This document shows positions 23,134 through 32,944 of a DNA stretch of 64,000 nucleotides, piece by piece. Every line of letters starts with the position of its first letter. The first letter of the stretch is position 1. This stretch comes from Cercospora beticola. Its lineage: Eukaryota; Ascomycota; Dothideomycetes; Mycosphaerellales; Mycosphaerellaceae. Location of the stretch: the NCBI RefSeq assembly GCF_033473495.1, contig NC_088938.1, positions 4,030,001 through 4,094,000 of the forward strand, given 5' to 3'. Both the position numbers and the translations under genes were made by a program. Under the pieces are notes generated by a model. That model had not been told where the DNA came from and ran no database searches. It saw only the letters and a program-made list of their open reading frames with translations.

Positions 23134-23848
23134 TGTGGAATCCGAGCTGGATTGTCTACGAAAGGCCGATGCGACGATTTTGACGATCCCACCAGAGCTC
23201 AGAATGATAATTCGCGAACAGGCCTTCGGAATGCACTGAACCAACCACGCGAGGCACGTATTCGATGAGCCATCCGATCCTTCAGACCCCTTCACGCAAA
23301 TGCGCTCCACCAACAACATCAGCTTCCGGACATCTCAGGATGCCCAAGAATATTTGCAAGACCCCAGCGAGTTTTTCGGCCTCGAAGCGCCTATAATCAA
23401 GACATGCAGGCTATTCCGAAAGGAAGGACTATCAGAGTACAAGAACTTTCTAAGGCGAAGAGGGACACGGAGCCAGAATGGGTGGGTATTTCGCGTTCCC
23501 TACGGCGGAGAGCCTGGCGTCACGAGAAGTGTAGTATGTACTTTCAATTATAATAGTGAGACTATTTTGGCTATGAGGCGACAGGATGAATATGGCAAAC
23601 TTCGCAAGGAATGGTCTCCTTTGGAGTTGGAGAGTGTGAGGTTTGAGCTTGAGCGTTTGCGCAAAGTGGAGAAATGTATCGCAGGAATAGAAGCATCGTG
23701 TGGCGAGGTTGTGGGAGAGTGCTCATTGGGACAATTCTGTCGTGGACACTGCAACACCACGTCAGTGCATCTTTCAGTTCGACTCCAGAGAATTTCCCTT
23801 TGTTCATATTCGCATCCTGAATCCGGACTGACAGCTTGCCTATTGTGA
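23134..23848 (+). pseudogene. LPPELRLKIYE-family copy D, interrupted by an in-frame TGA
   Basis: The frame through 23134-23236 encodes ADATILTIPPELRMIIREQAFGMH and then meets TGA at 23237-23239. All other copies have Trp here (DHWEE, GHWKD, EHWEK, QRWED), so a TGG-to-TGA change is the simplest reading. The same frame continues beyond it with the family's second block, EAPIIKTCRLFRKEGLSEYKNFL, and the tail ELERLRKVEKCIAG, stopping at 23848. A translation could restart at ATG 23300 (182 aa), but that would lack the core helix. I call it a pseudogene; an artefactual base is the alternative. Confidence 0.65.
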
Positions 23849-24086
23849 TGCGACAAGTCTTTTAGTGACATGTAAACCTTCCGCATCCGGCAACAAGCCA
23901 CATTCTTCAGCCAAAGACAATGAAGCATCACCGCTTCTTTGTCTCACACTCCAGCACACATGATCGAGCTCCAAGATCACAATGTCTTCCAACTTCCAGC
24001 TCTACCTTTTCCATTCCCTCGGCCAGAGTGCGTATCTCGTACTCGCCACTTCATTACCACCTTGAATACCAAGAATCAACACCACA

Positions 24087-25672
24087 ATGGCCCCTCGAAC
24101 GCGGTCCACCGCCATGCGCCTCGTTGAAGATGTGTCGGAAGAAGAAGAAGAAGAAGAAGAAGAGGTTCCTTACTCCTCCGACAACGAAATCGACCCAGAG
24201 ACTGGTGATCCTCTACCTTTCACATCAGCTCACAAACGCAAAGTTGAACGCGAAAACAACTTTCCACCAGGAGCCTTGACAGAAGCGTATCGCTGGACCT
24301 TCAAGCACCAACTCCCAAATGTTATCGAATATCTGCGTCTTGAGTTAGAATTAGGAGAGGTGAAGAAAGCAGAACGAAAAGCCGCGATGAGGAAAATAAA
24401 GGAGGAGAAGAAGAAGGCTGCGCGGGAGCAAAATAAGGAGTGTGTGATTACTGTGGGCGATAGAGTGGAGGCGATGAGGAGGAGTGCGATTAGGAAGAGA
24501 GATGCTCAATCATTGAGCCATGGTAAGGTACCGACTCCTGTGCAAAGAGGTGGAGTGAAGAGAAAAGGGCCGGTGAGGGTGCCGCAAGTTACGGTGCCGT
24601 CGGATGATGAAGCGGAGAATGTTGAATTGGCTGATGAGATTGTGGAGGAAGAGGAGGAGGATGATGACGAGGAGATCGAGACCGAGGGCGATGATTTTGA
24701 AGAGTTCGCTCCGGAGCCAGTAGACTATTACACCGATGAGGATGAAGACGAGGACGATGACGAGATCGAGGAGATCCCGGCTCCTGCGCCTCGTCCTCGC
24801 TTCGATTACGCCGTTCCAGCAGCTTCTGTATATGGCAATCCAACGAGTCTAGGAACCTGGAACCATCCATCAAGCCTGCGTCCTGCTTACCAACCCGGTG
24901 TGCCAGGCCCAGCGTACAGGAGCAGATTCTTGCAGCCGAACGTTGGTGGCGGTTCGACTCTGCCAACTCCGCTGTCAGCTCGCAGTCCACTTTTCGGAAA
25001 CGTACCACGAGCCGATAGCACTACTCTCGGCAGAGGTCTGGGTGCGGCCTCTCCAGTCGTATCCAACAATGGTGGCTTGTTTGGAAGCAGGCCAGTGGCA
25101 AGCAGTTATCCGTCTTCGTTCAACGGAGGTGGAGGCAACGGGCTGTTTGCGAATGCCCCAAGCTCTACTGGCGCTACGGTTGGCAGCTACGGTCGTCCAG
25201 CCGCAGCCAGAAGCTACGGCGAAGAGTATGGAGATCTTGATGAAGCAACCATCCGAGCTATTCGCGAAGCTCGTCGCGCGCGTGCTGGCAACTATTATGG
25301 TGGAAGTCGAGCTCGATTCACGCTTCCCTGCTTCAGCAAAGGCAAGAAGCAAACCCCTGTCGAAAGGAGAGCTGAGCCAGGTACGTAGGATTGCGCCTCA
25401 CTGTGCGAGTCCATCATCACCATCTAACTCTTGTCATAGGCAAAGTGGACGAGCTAAAGCGCCGTGATGCGATGCGCAAGAATTCGGTTGATCGCCCGCA
25501 CCTCAAAGGGTCAACCACAGAGTCCAATGTGAAGCGCAGTAATGCCCAACGTATGAACTCGCAGAACCGACCTCACCCTGCTGAAGTGAGATTTCGAAAC
25601 CCCGATGGAGTCAGAAGGAAGCCAGCTGTGCGATACAAGGATGGAGAGCGGCCGAGGTATTATGTCAATTGA
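24087..25672 (+). CDS. Hypothetical acidic/basic nuclear-type protein
   Basis: Two exons, 24087-25380 and 25440-25672, with a 59-bp intron (GTACGT..CATAG); 508 aa. The N-terminus has a Glu run encoded by a GAA microsatellite (24138-24163). Next comes a conserved-looking helical segment (FPPGALTEAYRWTFKHQLPNVIEYLRLELE), a Lys-rich helix, acidic Asp/Glu blocks (about residues 170-235) and a Gly/Ser/Pro-rich region. A short helix ATIRAIREARRARAG precedes the basic C-terminus in exon 2. No family is recognised. Composition suggests a chromatin- or RNA-associated protein, which is inference. The overlapping frame 24898-25467 is a shadow. Confidence 0.72.
24138..24163 (+). repeat. GAA trinucleotide microsatellite inside a coding exon
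   Basis: About nine consecutive GAA/GAG codons encoding a Glu run near the N-terminus of the 24087 gene. Length may vary between strains. Confidence 0.85.
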
Positions 25673-26023
25673 CATCTTCTGAGAATGCCCATTGCAGCGG
25701 GTATGATATCTTGACCCGAAAGGTAATTCGCTACGTTCGTTATGGCGAGCTCTGAGTCGAGCTTTGAGCAGGTAGACCTGAGCTCGGTAGCTTGGGGCGT
25801 ACTGTGCGAAATGGTGTAGAAGAGTATGAAGTCTGTCGTATTGTCATCTGTACAACGCACTCGCTTTTTGCAGCTGTGCAACACACCCGTTCTACAGAAT
25901 ATCAGCATCGCGCCATGGGTATCGTAAACGTACATGAAGTCATCGCCAGAGACATTTCTGCGTGGTCCTGTCCATCTATGCCATCAAAGCACCTTAATGC
26001 TCCATTTGCTCCCCAGATCTCCA
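25673..26023. other. Convergent intergenic region, no gene seen
   Basis: Between the stop codons of the acidic protein (+) and Ski8 (-). Confidence 0.6.
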
Positions 26024-27074
26024 TCATGTCCCGCTAGCCTCTCTGTAGAAGCTCAAACCCTTGCCCGCGCCGCCCGTGACGAAGACCTCATTCCTCGCCT
26101 TCGGGCCTTGGACCAACCACTTTACACCCCATAAACACTTCTCGCTCTCCGTCTGCGTCGCTACGCATTCCCGTCGCTCCATACTCCACACCTTCACCTT
26201 GCCATCGTATCCACAGCTTACTAAGAATTCTCCACTCCAATTCCAGTCCAGACTCGTGATCCAGCTGCCGTGGCCCGTCAAGTTCGCAACTTGCTCCCCA
26301 GACTGCGTATCGTAGAGTGCGATAATGCGTGAGTCGCCCGCCGCTGCAAGGAACTTGTTCGCAGGGGAGAATTTTACGCCGCGGACGGGCTTGATAAGAC
26401 CGGAAAGGGAGTGCGCAAGACGTTTCGTAGAGTTGTTGAAGATGTAGATGCTGCCGTTTTGGTGCCCGGTTGCGGTCATTTCCCCATTGGGCGAGAGGTC
26501 GATGGACATGCCAAAAGAGCCCTTAGTCTCATATTGGGCAATTTTCTCTGCCGAACTGGCCGCAGGCGTGATGCTTGAGGTGTCGTAGACATTGACGCGG
26601 CCATCTGAAGTCGTTACGGCAAGGTATTGTCCGTTCTCATTTAGAGCGGGAGCCCAGTGCTCGCCGGCATTCTTTTTGTCTGTGATGATTTGTCCCTTTT
26701 CTTTCCATGTGTCGGACTCCTCATTGTTCTGCCATAGTTTGAGATCGCCCGCGAAGCCGACTGAGGCAGCGACTTTGCCGTCAAGGCTGGTGCAGATGTG
26801 GTGACAGCCCAGTGGGTGGACTTTTTCGAGAGTCTGTACGAGAGGGTACGGATTCTCGTCTTCGGTGCTATCGGCGTGTATTGTCTGTCCTTTTGTGCTG
26901 TAAATCTTGATACTCGAGGATCCGGATGCCGTAAGGAGGTGCGAGGGCGTCACGGCGAGAGAGAAGATGTCGGTGGGGTGCGCGTCGGAAATGGTGAGCG
27001 TTTGGAGGTATTGCTTCGACTGCACAGCTGATTAGCACAACTCGTTTGTAGGCGACTACATGGTGGCGTACCAT
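26024..27074 (-). CDS. SKI8: WD40-repeat protein Ski8 / Rec14
   Basis: Exon 1 is only the start codon (27074-27072). A 52-bp intron (27020-27071, GTACGC..GCTAATC..GTGCAG) is followed by exon 2, 27019-26024, giving MSKQYLQTLTISDAHPTDIFSLAV and 332 aa. WD40 blades are visible throughout, e.g. LLTASGSSSIKIYST, VAASVGFAGDLKLWQ, FLAAAGDSRIIALYD and FLVSCGYDGKVKVWS. PLVQTLEKVHPLGCHHI and the overall order match fungal Ski8. Ski8 is a subunit of the cytoplasmic Ski complex feeding the exosome in 3'-5' mRNA decay, with a second role in meiotic recombination. No other in-frame ATG exists before SKQYLQ, which supports the ATG-only exon. Confidence 0.92.
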
Positions 27075-27271
27075 GATGGCGACGAGCACAAGCTCTGCAC
27101 TAAAGTGCAATGGACGTTGTTGCCGAAGTCCAAGTCGACATGTGAAGTGGGATGAAGCTGATGTCACTCGATACGCGTCGAGATCGCGATATCACACTAC
27201 AGAACAGCAGCACGAATTGGCACTTTGCACTTTAGCTGAATCCAAGGAAGACTGGTATTTCGACTATTCAT

Positions 27272-28744
27272 TCATAGTTGTGTCCTTCTCTGCATCTTAC
27301 TTCTCGTCCTTCTCGCTGATCCTCCGACACTCGACTTCCTTCGAGGAACACTGTCGCGTTTCATAGGAGCTTCTGGCTCATCCTCCACCGCATCTGAAAA
27401 CCCCTCGAACTCACTCTCACTCTCTGTCTCTGTTTCCACAGTAGGGTCGTGAGCTTCCAAACAAGCGTCGCGCACACCGTTCAGCACACCTGCCTCCACG
27501 GCTTGTAATGCGCTATTCGCGCGATGTTCTGAGCGAGGCGTATTCTGCAGACGACCATGACGTTGTGAAGTTGACCGGTGGTTCACTGGCACTCTCTGGG
27601 GCACGCCGTTGAAGCTGCCATATGCCCTTTGCGACGACGGGGCCAGCGGCGCAAGACTGAGCCGTCGAGCAGGTGTTGCACCGCGCAGCGAGAGGTGCCG
27701 ATTGTGAGAGTAGGCAGGTGGTGTAGGCGCGTGCGGCGGCCCAGACCTGGCATTCGAGAAGCCAGAAATGCTTGGGCGTCTGTAGTTGAACAGCCCTGGC
27801 ACCAGATGGTTTGTAGAGAGAGAAGTGTCCGCTTGCAAGAAATGTCCGAGCTGGGACATGAGATCTTCGTCAGTGTCAGTCGAGTCACTTTCCGTCACCG
27901 TCTCAACTTCAGAGATATCAGATGGCGGGAGCAGCTTGGAAAGCCTGCCGGTCATGGTCGCCGCATAAATACGAGCTCTGCGTCTTGCGTGGGCATTCGC
28001 TGGGTCACGCGTTGCATTGCTGTAAGAAGGCGGACTATCGCTGCTGGCACCCCCATTCGCAGGTGGTGCACGCTCAGTGGGAAATACCCAGTTCGAAGGA
28101 TCGGCTGCTGCGATTGAGTCCGGAAGCCTTGAGTTGTTGTATCGGTCTCCCAAATGTGGCCTTCTGGAGATCGAAGGACGTCGGATCCAAGGATCGCCGA
28201 AAGCGCGTTCCTCTGCGAATGTTCGTGGACGTGGCGGAGAATATGGCGGAGGTGTAAAGAGCTCGCCATATGCAGGCGCAGGCCCGCCGACTCGTATCTC
28301 TTCCACGATACGCTGCACATTTGGGTCTTGCTGGTATGACTCCAAGACTTCGTACTCATCGAATCCGGTGATCGAAGCCAGCCAGGAATTATGCTCGGTT
28401 GTGAACCATGCGGGCAAGCCATGCATCAGCGGCTCACGATTACCATCGGCTTGCTGCATCACCTGTTCAAAAGACGGTCGTGGTCCGGCAGTTGCGTACT
28501 CGACCCACATCGGCATATGGAGCTCGAGAGAGGCTGCCATGCGAGAGATGAAGTGATTGCGCGCTGCTTTGCGCAGCTGATCTGTAGTGGGCGGAGCATA
28601 TCGAAGCTGCGTGAAGAGAGCTCGACCGGCCGCTCGGATCAGGTCCTCGCGCCTTTGGTAGATTTGGATGAGAGTGCCGGAGGGCAGCCCTCTCTCCGCC
28701 TCCACAGCGGCATTGTGTGCCTGCGTGAGTATACCTCCGTTCAT
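27272..28744 (-). CDS. WFxxEH-repeat protein 1, uncharacterised
   Basis: A single exon of 490 aa. Two related helical repeats of about 40 residues lie in the N-terminal third: residues 3-43 (GGILTQAHNAAVEAERGLP..IYQRREDLIRAAGRAL) and 112-150 (AWFTTEHNSWLASITGF..SYQQDPNVQRIVEEI). The rest is disordered, rich in Pro, Ser and Arg, with acidic Ser/Asp tracts and a basic tail (RRKSSVGGSARRTRSK) that could be a nuclear signal. The gene at 59780-61192 shares these repeats and the same repeat-plus-disordered-tail design, so the two are paralogues. I know no named domain for them. The start at 28744 agrees with the first repeat's alignment to the paralogue. Confidence 0.75.
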   Translation of the reverse strand: MNGGILTQAHNAAVEAERGLPSGTLIQIYQRREDLIRAAGRALFTQLRYAPPTTDQLRKAARNHFISRMAASLELHMPMWVEYATAGPRPSFEQVMQQADGNREPLMHGLPAWFTTEHNSWLASITGFDEYEVLESYQQDPNVQRIVEEIRVGGPAPAYGELFTPPPYSPPRPRTFAEERAFGDPWIRRPSISRRPHLGDRYNNSRLPDSIAAADPSNWVFPTERAPPANGGASSDSPPSYSNATRDPANAHARRRARIYAATMTGRLSKLLPPSDISEVETVTESDSTDTDEDLMSQLGHFLQADTSLSTNHLVPGLFNYRRPSISGFSNARSGPPHAPTPPAYSHNRHLSLRGATPARRLSLAPLAPSSQRAYGSFNGVPQRVPVNHRSTSQRHGRLQNTPRSEHRANSALQAVEAGVLNGVRDACLEAHDPTVETETESESEFEGFSDAVEDEPEAPMKRDSVPRRKSSVGGSARRTRSKMQRRTQL

Positions 28745-29062
28745 TGGTATTTCGTTCTGCAGCTCGCTGGGAGCAACGGCATCATAGCCAATCTGAAGAT
28801 ACCCATGTTCAACGTGGATAATGCTTCAGCTCACCTTCTTCGACCTGGTCCGGATTCGGAAGTGCAGCTTGGCTTCTTTGTGATGGCATTCCTCTTGCAC
28901 TTCGTGAAAGCCACGCGGCAAGTAGGACCATGGCCGTTGTTGAATCTGTCGAATTCCTTTGTACATACCATTGCGGTGTATATTCTCTACAGCTCCTTTC
29001 CCTGGAGCGGGTCCCACGGTCCGAACGCCTGTGCTATGCTGGAATGTTGCAAGTTCGGCCTC
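28745..29062. other. Short intergenic region, no gene seen
   Basis: 318 bp between the stop of bL32m (-) and the start of the WFxxEH protein (-). Contains the promoter of the latter. Confidence 0.5.
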
Positions 29063-29633
29063 CTACACTTTTGCGTCCGTCTTTTTATCGTCGTACAAAT
29101 CTTCCCATCTGTAGGGCTTCCTACCCAAAAGTTCTCGTTCCGCATTGAGCTCATCAAATTTCTTCTCTTTGTCGGCTTCCACCTCTTGCTTTGACTTGAA
29201 GCCGTTGGCGAACCATTGCTTGATGCCTGTTGCAAAGTCAGTATCATCGCTTTTCGACCCGAATCGTATCTCGCCTACTGTTCACGCAGTATGGACATAG
29301 CACGTGTGCTCGCTTGACCCTCCCACATGCGCTGCACTTGTTCAATGCGGTAACATCCTTCAGTGCCTTGCCTGCCATTTGTCGATGCCGCTTCTTCATG
29401 TGGCTCGTCTTCTTCTTAGGCACCGCCTTCAGTATTCCGTCCCATATTTGCTCGAGTAATGATGGAATGGGCACAAGCACGGCAGGTAAAAGGCTTGCGG
29501 CTGCTCGAAGTTGCTGTATTTGCTGGAGAAGAGGTATCCGGCGCACTGCCGCTTCTTGTGGAAGGAGACGCGCGCGCACCACCGGGAGGAAGGCCGAGAG
29601 GAGAGATGCTGATGGAGCTCGTAACGTCGCCAT
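29063..29633 (-). CDS. MRPL32: Mitochondrial large-subunit ribosomal protein bL32m
   Basis: Two exons, 29633-29279 and 29226-29063, split by a 52-bp intron (GTAGGC..TACTGAC..CAACAG); 172 aa. The Arg/Ser/Ala-rich N-terminus is a likely mitochondrial presequence, proteolytically removed in the family. The mature core is the hallmark AVPKKKTSHMKKRHRQMAGK, followed by a CxxC..CxxC zinc ribbon (NKCSACGRVKRAHVLCPYC). Exon 2 begins IKQWFANGFKSKQEVEADKEKKF and ends DDKKTDAKV. The protein assembles into the mitoribosomal large subunit. Reading through the intron gives a false early stop (RVEKR). Start 29633 is preferred to 29678 because it opens the leader directly. Confidence 0.93.
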
Positions 29634-29984
29634 TGTGTCGATGTCGTCGGCGCTGTGTTTCGTGTGCGGTGCTGTCACTGCGTAGCAGCTTCATCACGGG
29701 CGGGCAGATCTGCAGCGCGCTTGATTCTGCTAATAATGCTGCATAAATGGCGGCCGCTTCCTCGTCGTGTGATTGGCGGTGGAGGTCGCGGCTTCCCCTG
29801 TCGGACCCCTTGAGCTTGGACACGTCCGCACTTTCTCCATCCCGCTCCTATACCATTCGCAGCAGGAACACCTCCCTCGACCCGTTAACCACATCGCCTT
29901 GCCATCGCCGTCGCTCGCTGAATTCACTCCGCCCGAAACACCCACCGCCATCTCCTCCGGACACCGCCCGCACCGCCAGCGACC
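29634..29984. promoter_or_regulatory. Divergent promoter region, MRPL32 / septin
   Basis: 351 bp between divergent start codons. CT-rich toward the septin start (CACCGCCATCTCCTCCGG). No TATA box is evident. Confidence 0.45.
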
Positions 29985-31165
29985 ATGGCTGCCGCGACGA
30001 TGAATGCGCAGCAGCCCCAGAGCGTGTTTCCCAAGAGCCACGTTGGTTTCGACAGCATCACCACCCAGATCGAGAAGAAGCTGTTGAAGCGCGGGTTTCA
30101 ATTCAACGTCATCTGTGTCGGTACGTCAAACACATCACCATGCTGCACATTTGCGCCTGGAAGCAGACTTGGCATTCACCCATTGGGCGATGAGGAGCTA
30201 ACACCCGTCTTCACGAATAGGTCAAACCGGTCTCGGCAAGTCGACTCTCATCAACACCATTTTCGCATCGCACCTCGTCGACAGCAAGGGCCGTCTCACA
30301 CCCAACGAGCCTATCCGCCAAACCACCGAGATCCACCCAGTTGCACATGTCATTGAGGAGAACGGTGTGCGTCTGCGCCTGAACATTGTCGACACTCCTG
30401 GCTATGGCGATCTGGTCAACAACGACCGCTGCTGGGATCCTATCGTCAAATACATCAAGGACCAACACAGCGCATACCTGCGAAAAGAGTTGACTGCCCA
30501 GCGTGAGCGATACATTCAGGACACTCGCATTCACTGCTGCCTGTACTTCATCTCCCCAACTGGCCACTCTTTGAAGCCAATTGATATTGTCGTGCTCAAG
30601 AAGCTGAGTGAGACGGTCAATGTCGTGCCTGTCATCGCCAAGTCTGATAGTCTCACTCTGGAGGAGAGACAGCTGTTCAAGGACCGCATCAAGGAGGAGT
30701 TTGCTTTCCACAACATCCGCATGTACCCCTACGAGAATGAGGAGTACGATTCGGAGGAGGCGGCAATGAACTCCCAGATCAAGGTATGGCAGCTTCTACG
30801 CCTTGCGCTGTAAGCTCTACTGACTTCAATAGTCCATCATTCCATTCGCAGTTGTCGGCAGTGAGCGCAACATCAACGTTAACGGCAAGACCGTGCGTGG
30901 CCGCCAGAACCGCTGGGGAACCATCAACGTCGAGGACGAGAAGCACTGCGAATTTGTCTATCTCCGCGACTTCCTGACGCGCACACACCTGCAGGACCTG
31001 ATCGAGACCACTTCTCAGATCCACTACGAGTCTTTCCGTGCCAAGCAGCTGCTCGCACTCAAGGAGAGCTCCGCCCAAGTGCACGGTGGTAGCCGGCCCA
31101 TCTCCCCAGCAGCCGACCGGGAGCTCAGCAGACAAAGCCAGCGCATGACCATGAACGGGTACTAG
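29985..31165 (+). CDS. Septin, Cdc10/AspD group
   Basis: Three exons: 29985-30120, 30221-30783 and 30833-31165; introns are 100 and 49 bp. The product is 343 aa. The polybasic alpha-0 segment is EKKLLKRGFQ. The exon 1-2 join builds the P-loop GQTGLGKST. Switch II is DTPGYGD, G4 is AKSD, and the septin-unique element includes GRQNRWGTINVED and FLRTRTHLQDLIE-like sequence. There is no long C-terminal coiled coil, which together with FDSITTQIEKKLLKRGFQFNV points to the Cdc10/AspD class. Septins polymerise at septa and hyphal tips. Subclass assignment is from memory of family features. Confidence 0.93.
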
Positions 31166-31957
31166 ACATGCTTCCATTTCAAAAATGATACCCAGCACTT
31201 GGAGCATTGATAATTTACTCTCTTTCACCTTGCGTGGCTTTTCTGACTTTGCTTGCTGACATGGGGTGCAAGACCGCAGCCGAATATGGGCAAAGTGCGA
31301 CTGCCGGTGGACAGTGCTCCTCCACCACCACCGCCAGCTGCTCACGCAGCCCCTCCGAGCATTGCTGGATCGCATGGCACGCCAAATCATACTCGTGGAC
31401 CTGCCAGCCAAGGATAGACTTCTGATGCTGCAAAGTTTGTGGAGTATTGAATGGAACTCTCTTTACTTTCATGTCTTTATACTAGGGATCGGGTGCTTGA
31501 TGTGACAAGAAAAAGAACAGGAGCCGCAGCAGGGCGACGGTACGGCGATTGTCATTTTACACTGATACCAACCACGGCAAAGCATATCTCTTTTGTCAGG
31601 AAATAACTAGTGATCTTTGTTGAAAAGCGTGGAGTATGCTGGGAGTGTGTAATAGCATGATATCTTGATAGTGTTTTGTCAGAATGGAGACCAGTTTCTC
31701 GTCAGCCCCGTGCGGCAGGTGTTTCTCAAGTGAAGTGTCGCGTTCAGGAACGGTTGCGTGGGCCTGGACCTCAGTTGCGACGACCGGGATCCACGACTGT
31801 TTGTCTCTTCGCCTGCCCGTTGCGCTTCACTTCCTGATGCCTGCAGCTAGGCCCACCAGATAACGCACACCGACTGAGTCATGCGTCAGCCCTGCCGACT
31901 TGCTCAAGAGCGCTTCCGCACAATGAAGAATTACCACCATCACGTACATTAGACAAG
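31166..31957. other. Intergenic region, no gene seen
   Basis: 792 bp: septin 3' UTR and 5' flank of copy E. Small frames lack support. Confidence 0.5.
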
Positions 31958-32788
31958 ATGGCGCGCCGCGTTGCCCCCAGAATGCCACTGGGCGAGCTCA
32001 ACCCCACTACATACTACACGAAAGATAGAAGAGGAGAGACTGACAATTCGCTCAACAAAGTAGCACTCGCCGCCACCTTACCGACCGAGTCGACATACAA
32101 CATACAGTCAAAGGCAACGCACATGTTCATCGAGGAGATTTCAGCCCTCATCTCGCCACTCCTCCGAGAAGCACAAGAACCTACATCACACAACAGGAAA
32201 CCGCGACAAATCTTCGATCCCTTTGCTCGAGATTTTTTGTTGAGCGCTCCAGAGAGAACCATCAAGCTACTCGCCCAGCTCTGCGTCTCGCCACCACTAC
32301 CATCATCCGAGAACAAGAAGGCGGGAATATTCGATCTGCCCGCGGAGATCCGTCTACAAATCTACAACGAGTGTTTCGAGCAGCGCTGGGAGGACTATCG
32401 CACGACGCAGCAGCGCACAAGCAAGCACGATTATCTTCCGCCACCTCTTTCGACTTCAGCATGGAAAGACGCTGTTGCTGCTGCTACGGAGCCGCTTGAG
32501 CCGGCTATTTTGCGTGTCAACAAGTTGGTTAGACAGGAGGGTTTGGGAGAATATGGCAAGTTCTTGGAGAAAGAAGTCATCATTTTGAGAGTCAAGGAAC
32601 GAGAGCTGAAGAAGAAAGTTCGGGAGGAGAGGAAGCATTTGGCACATCTTTGGGCAGGACAGAGCTCGTACATGGGCGTGAGAATGTTGGATTCGCATGC
32701 GGAGAAGGTCGGCGTGCGTGAGGCGAGGGTGGGAATGGAGAGGGAGATGGGGAGGCTGGAGAGGACGGGGTGGTTGGAAATGAAGTGA
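31958..32788 (+). CDS. LPPELRLKIYE-family protein, copy E
   Basis: A single exon of 276 aa, ATG at 31958. It shares the full family order: FDPFARDFLLSAPERTIKLLAQLC, then IFDLPAEIRLQIYNECFEQRWEDY, then EPAILRVNKLVRQEGLGEYGKFLEK. A charged helical tail follows (VKERELKKKVREERK). It is intact but the most diverged member, and lies about 8 kb from the 20-24 kb cluster. The 97-bp tandem array begins about 150 bp after its stop. Function unknown. Confidence 0.68.
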   Translation: MARRVAPRMPLGELNPTTYYTKDRRGETDNSLNKVALAATLPTESTYNIQSKATHMFIEEISALISPLLREAQEPTSHNRKPRQIFDPFARDFLLSAPERTIKLLAQLCVSPPLPSSENKKAGIFDLPAEIRLQIYNECFEQRWEDYRTTQQRTSKHDYLPPPLSTSAWKDAVAAATEPLEPAILRVNKLVRQEGLGEYGKFLEKEVIILRVKERELKKKVREERKHLAHLWAGQSSYMGVRMLDSHAEKVGVREARVGMEREMGRLERTGWLEMK

Positions 32789-32944
32789 TTGCGCTTGGAG
32801 AGAAGTGAGGAGAAGTGAGCGTCCTCTGCCGTGAATGGCAGATAATAAAAGTAATTGATTTCTCGTGAACTGACGACTCGTTTCTTGCTTCAGTTTCAAT
32901 GTATTTGTGACTCTGTCGTGAATGACTCTGGATCTTGAGATGCC

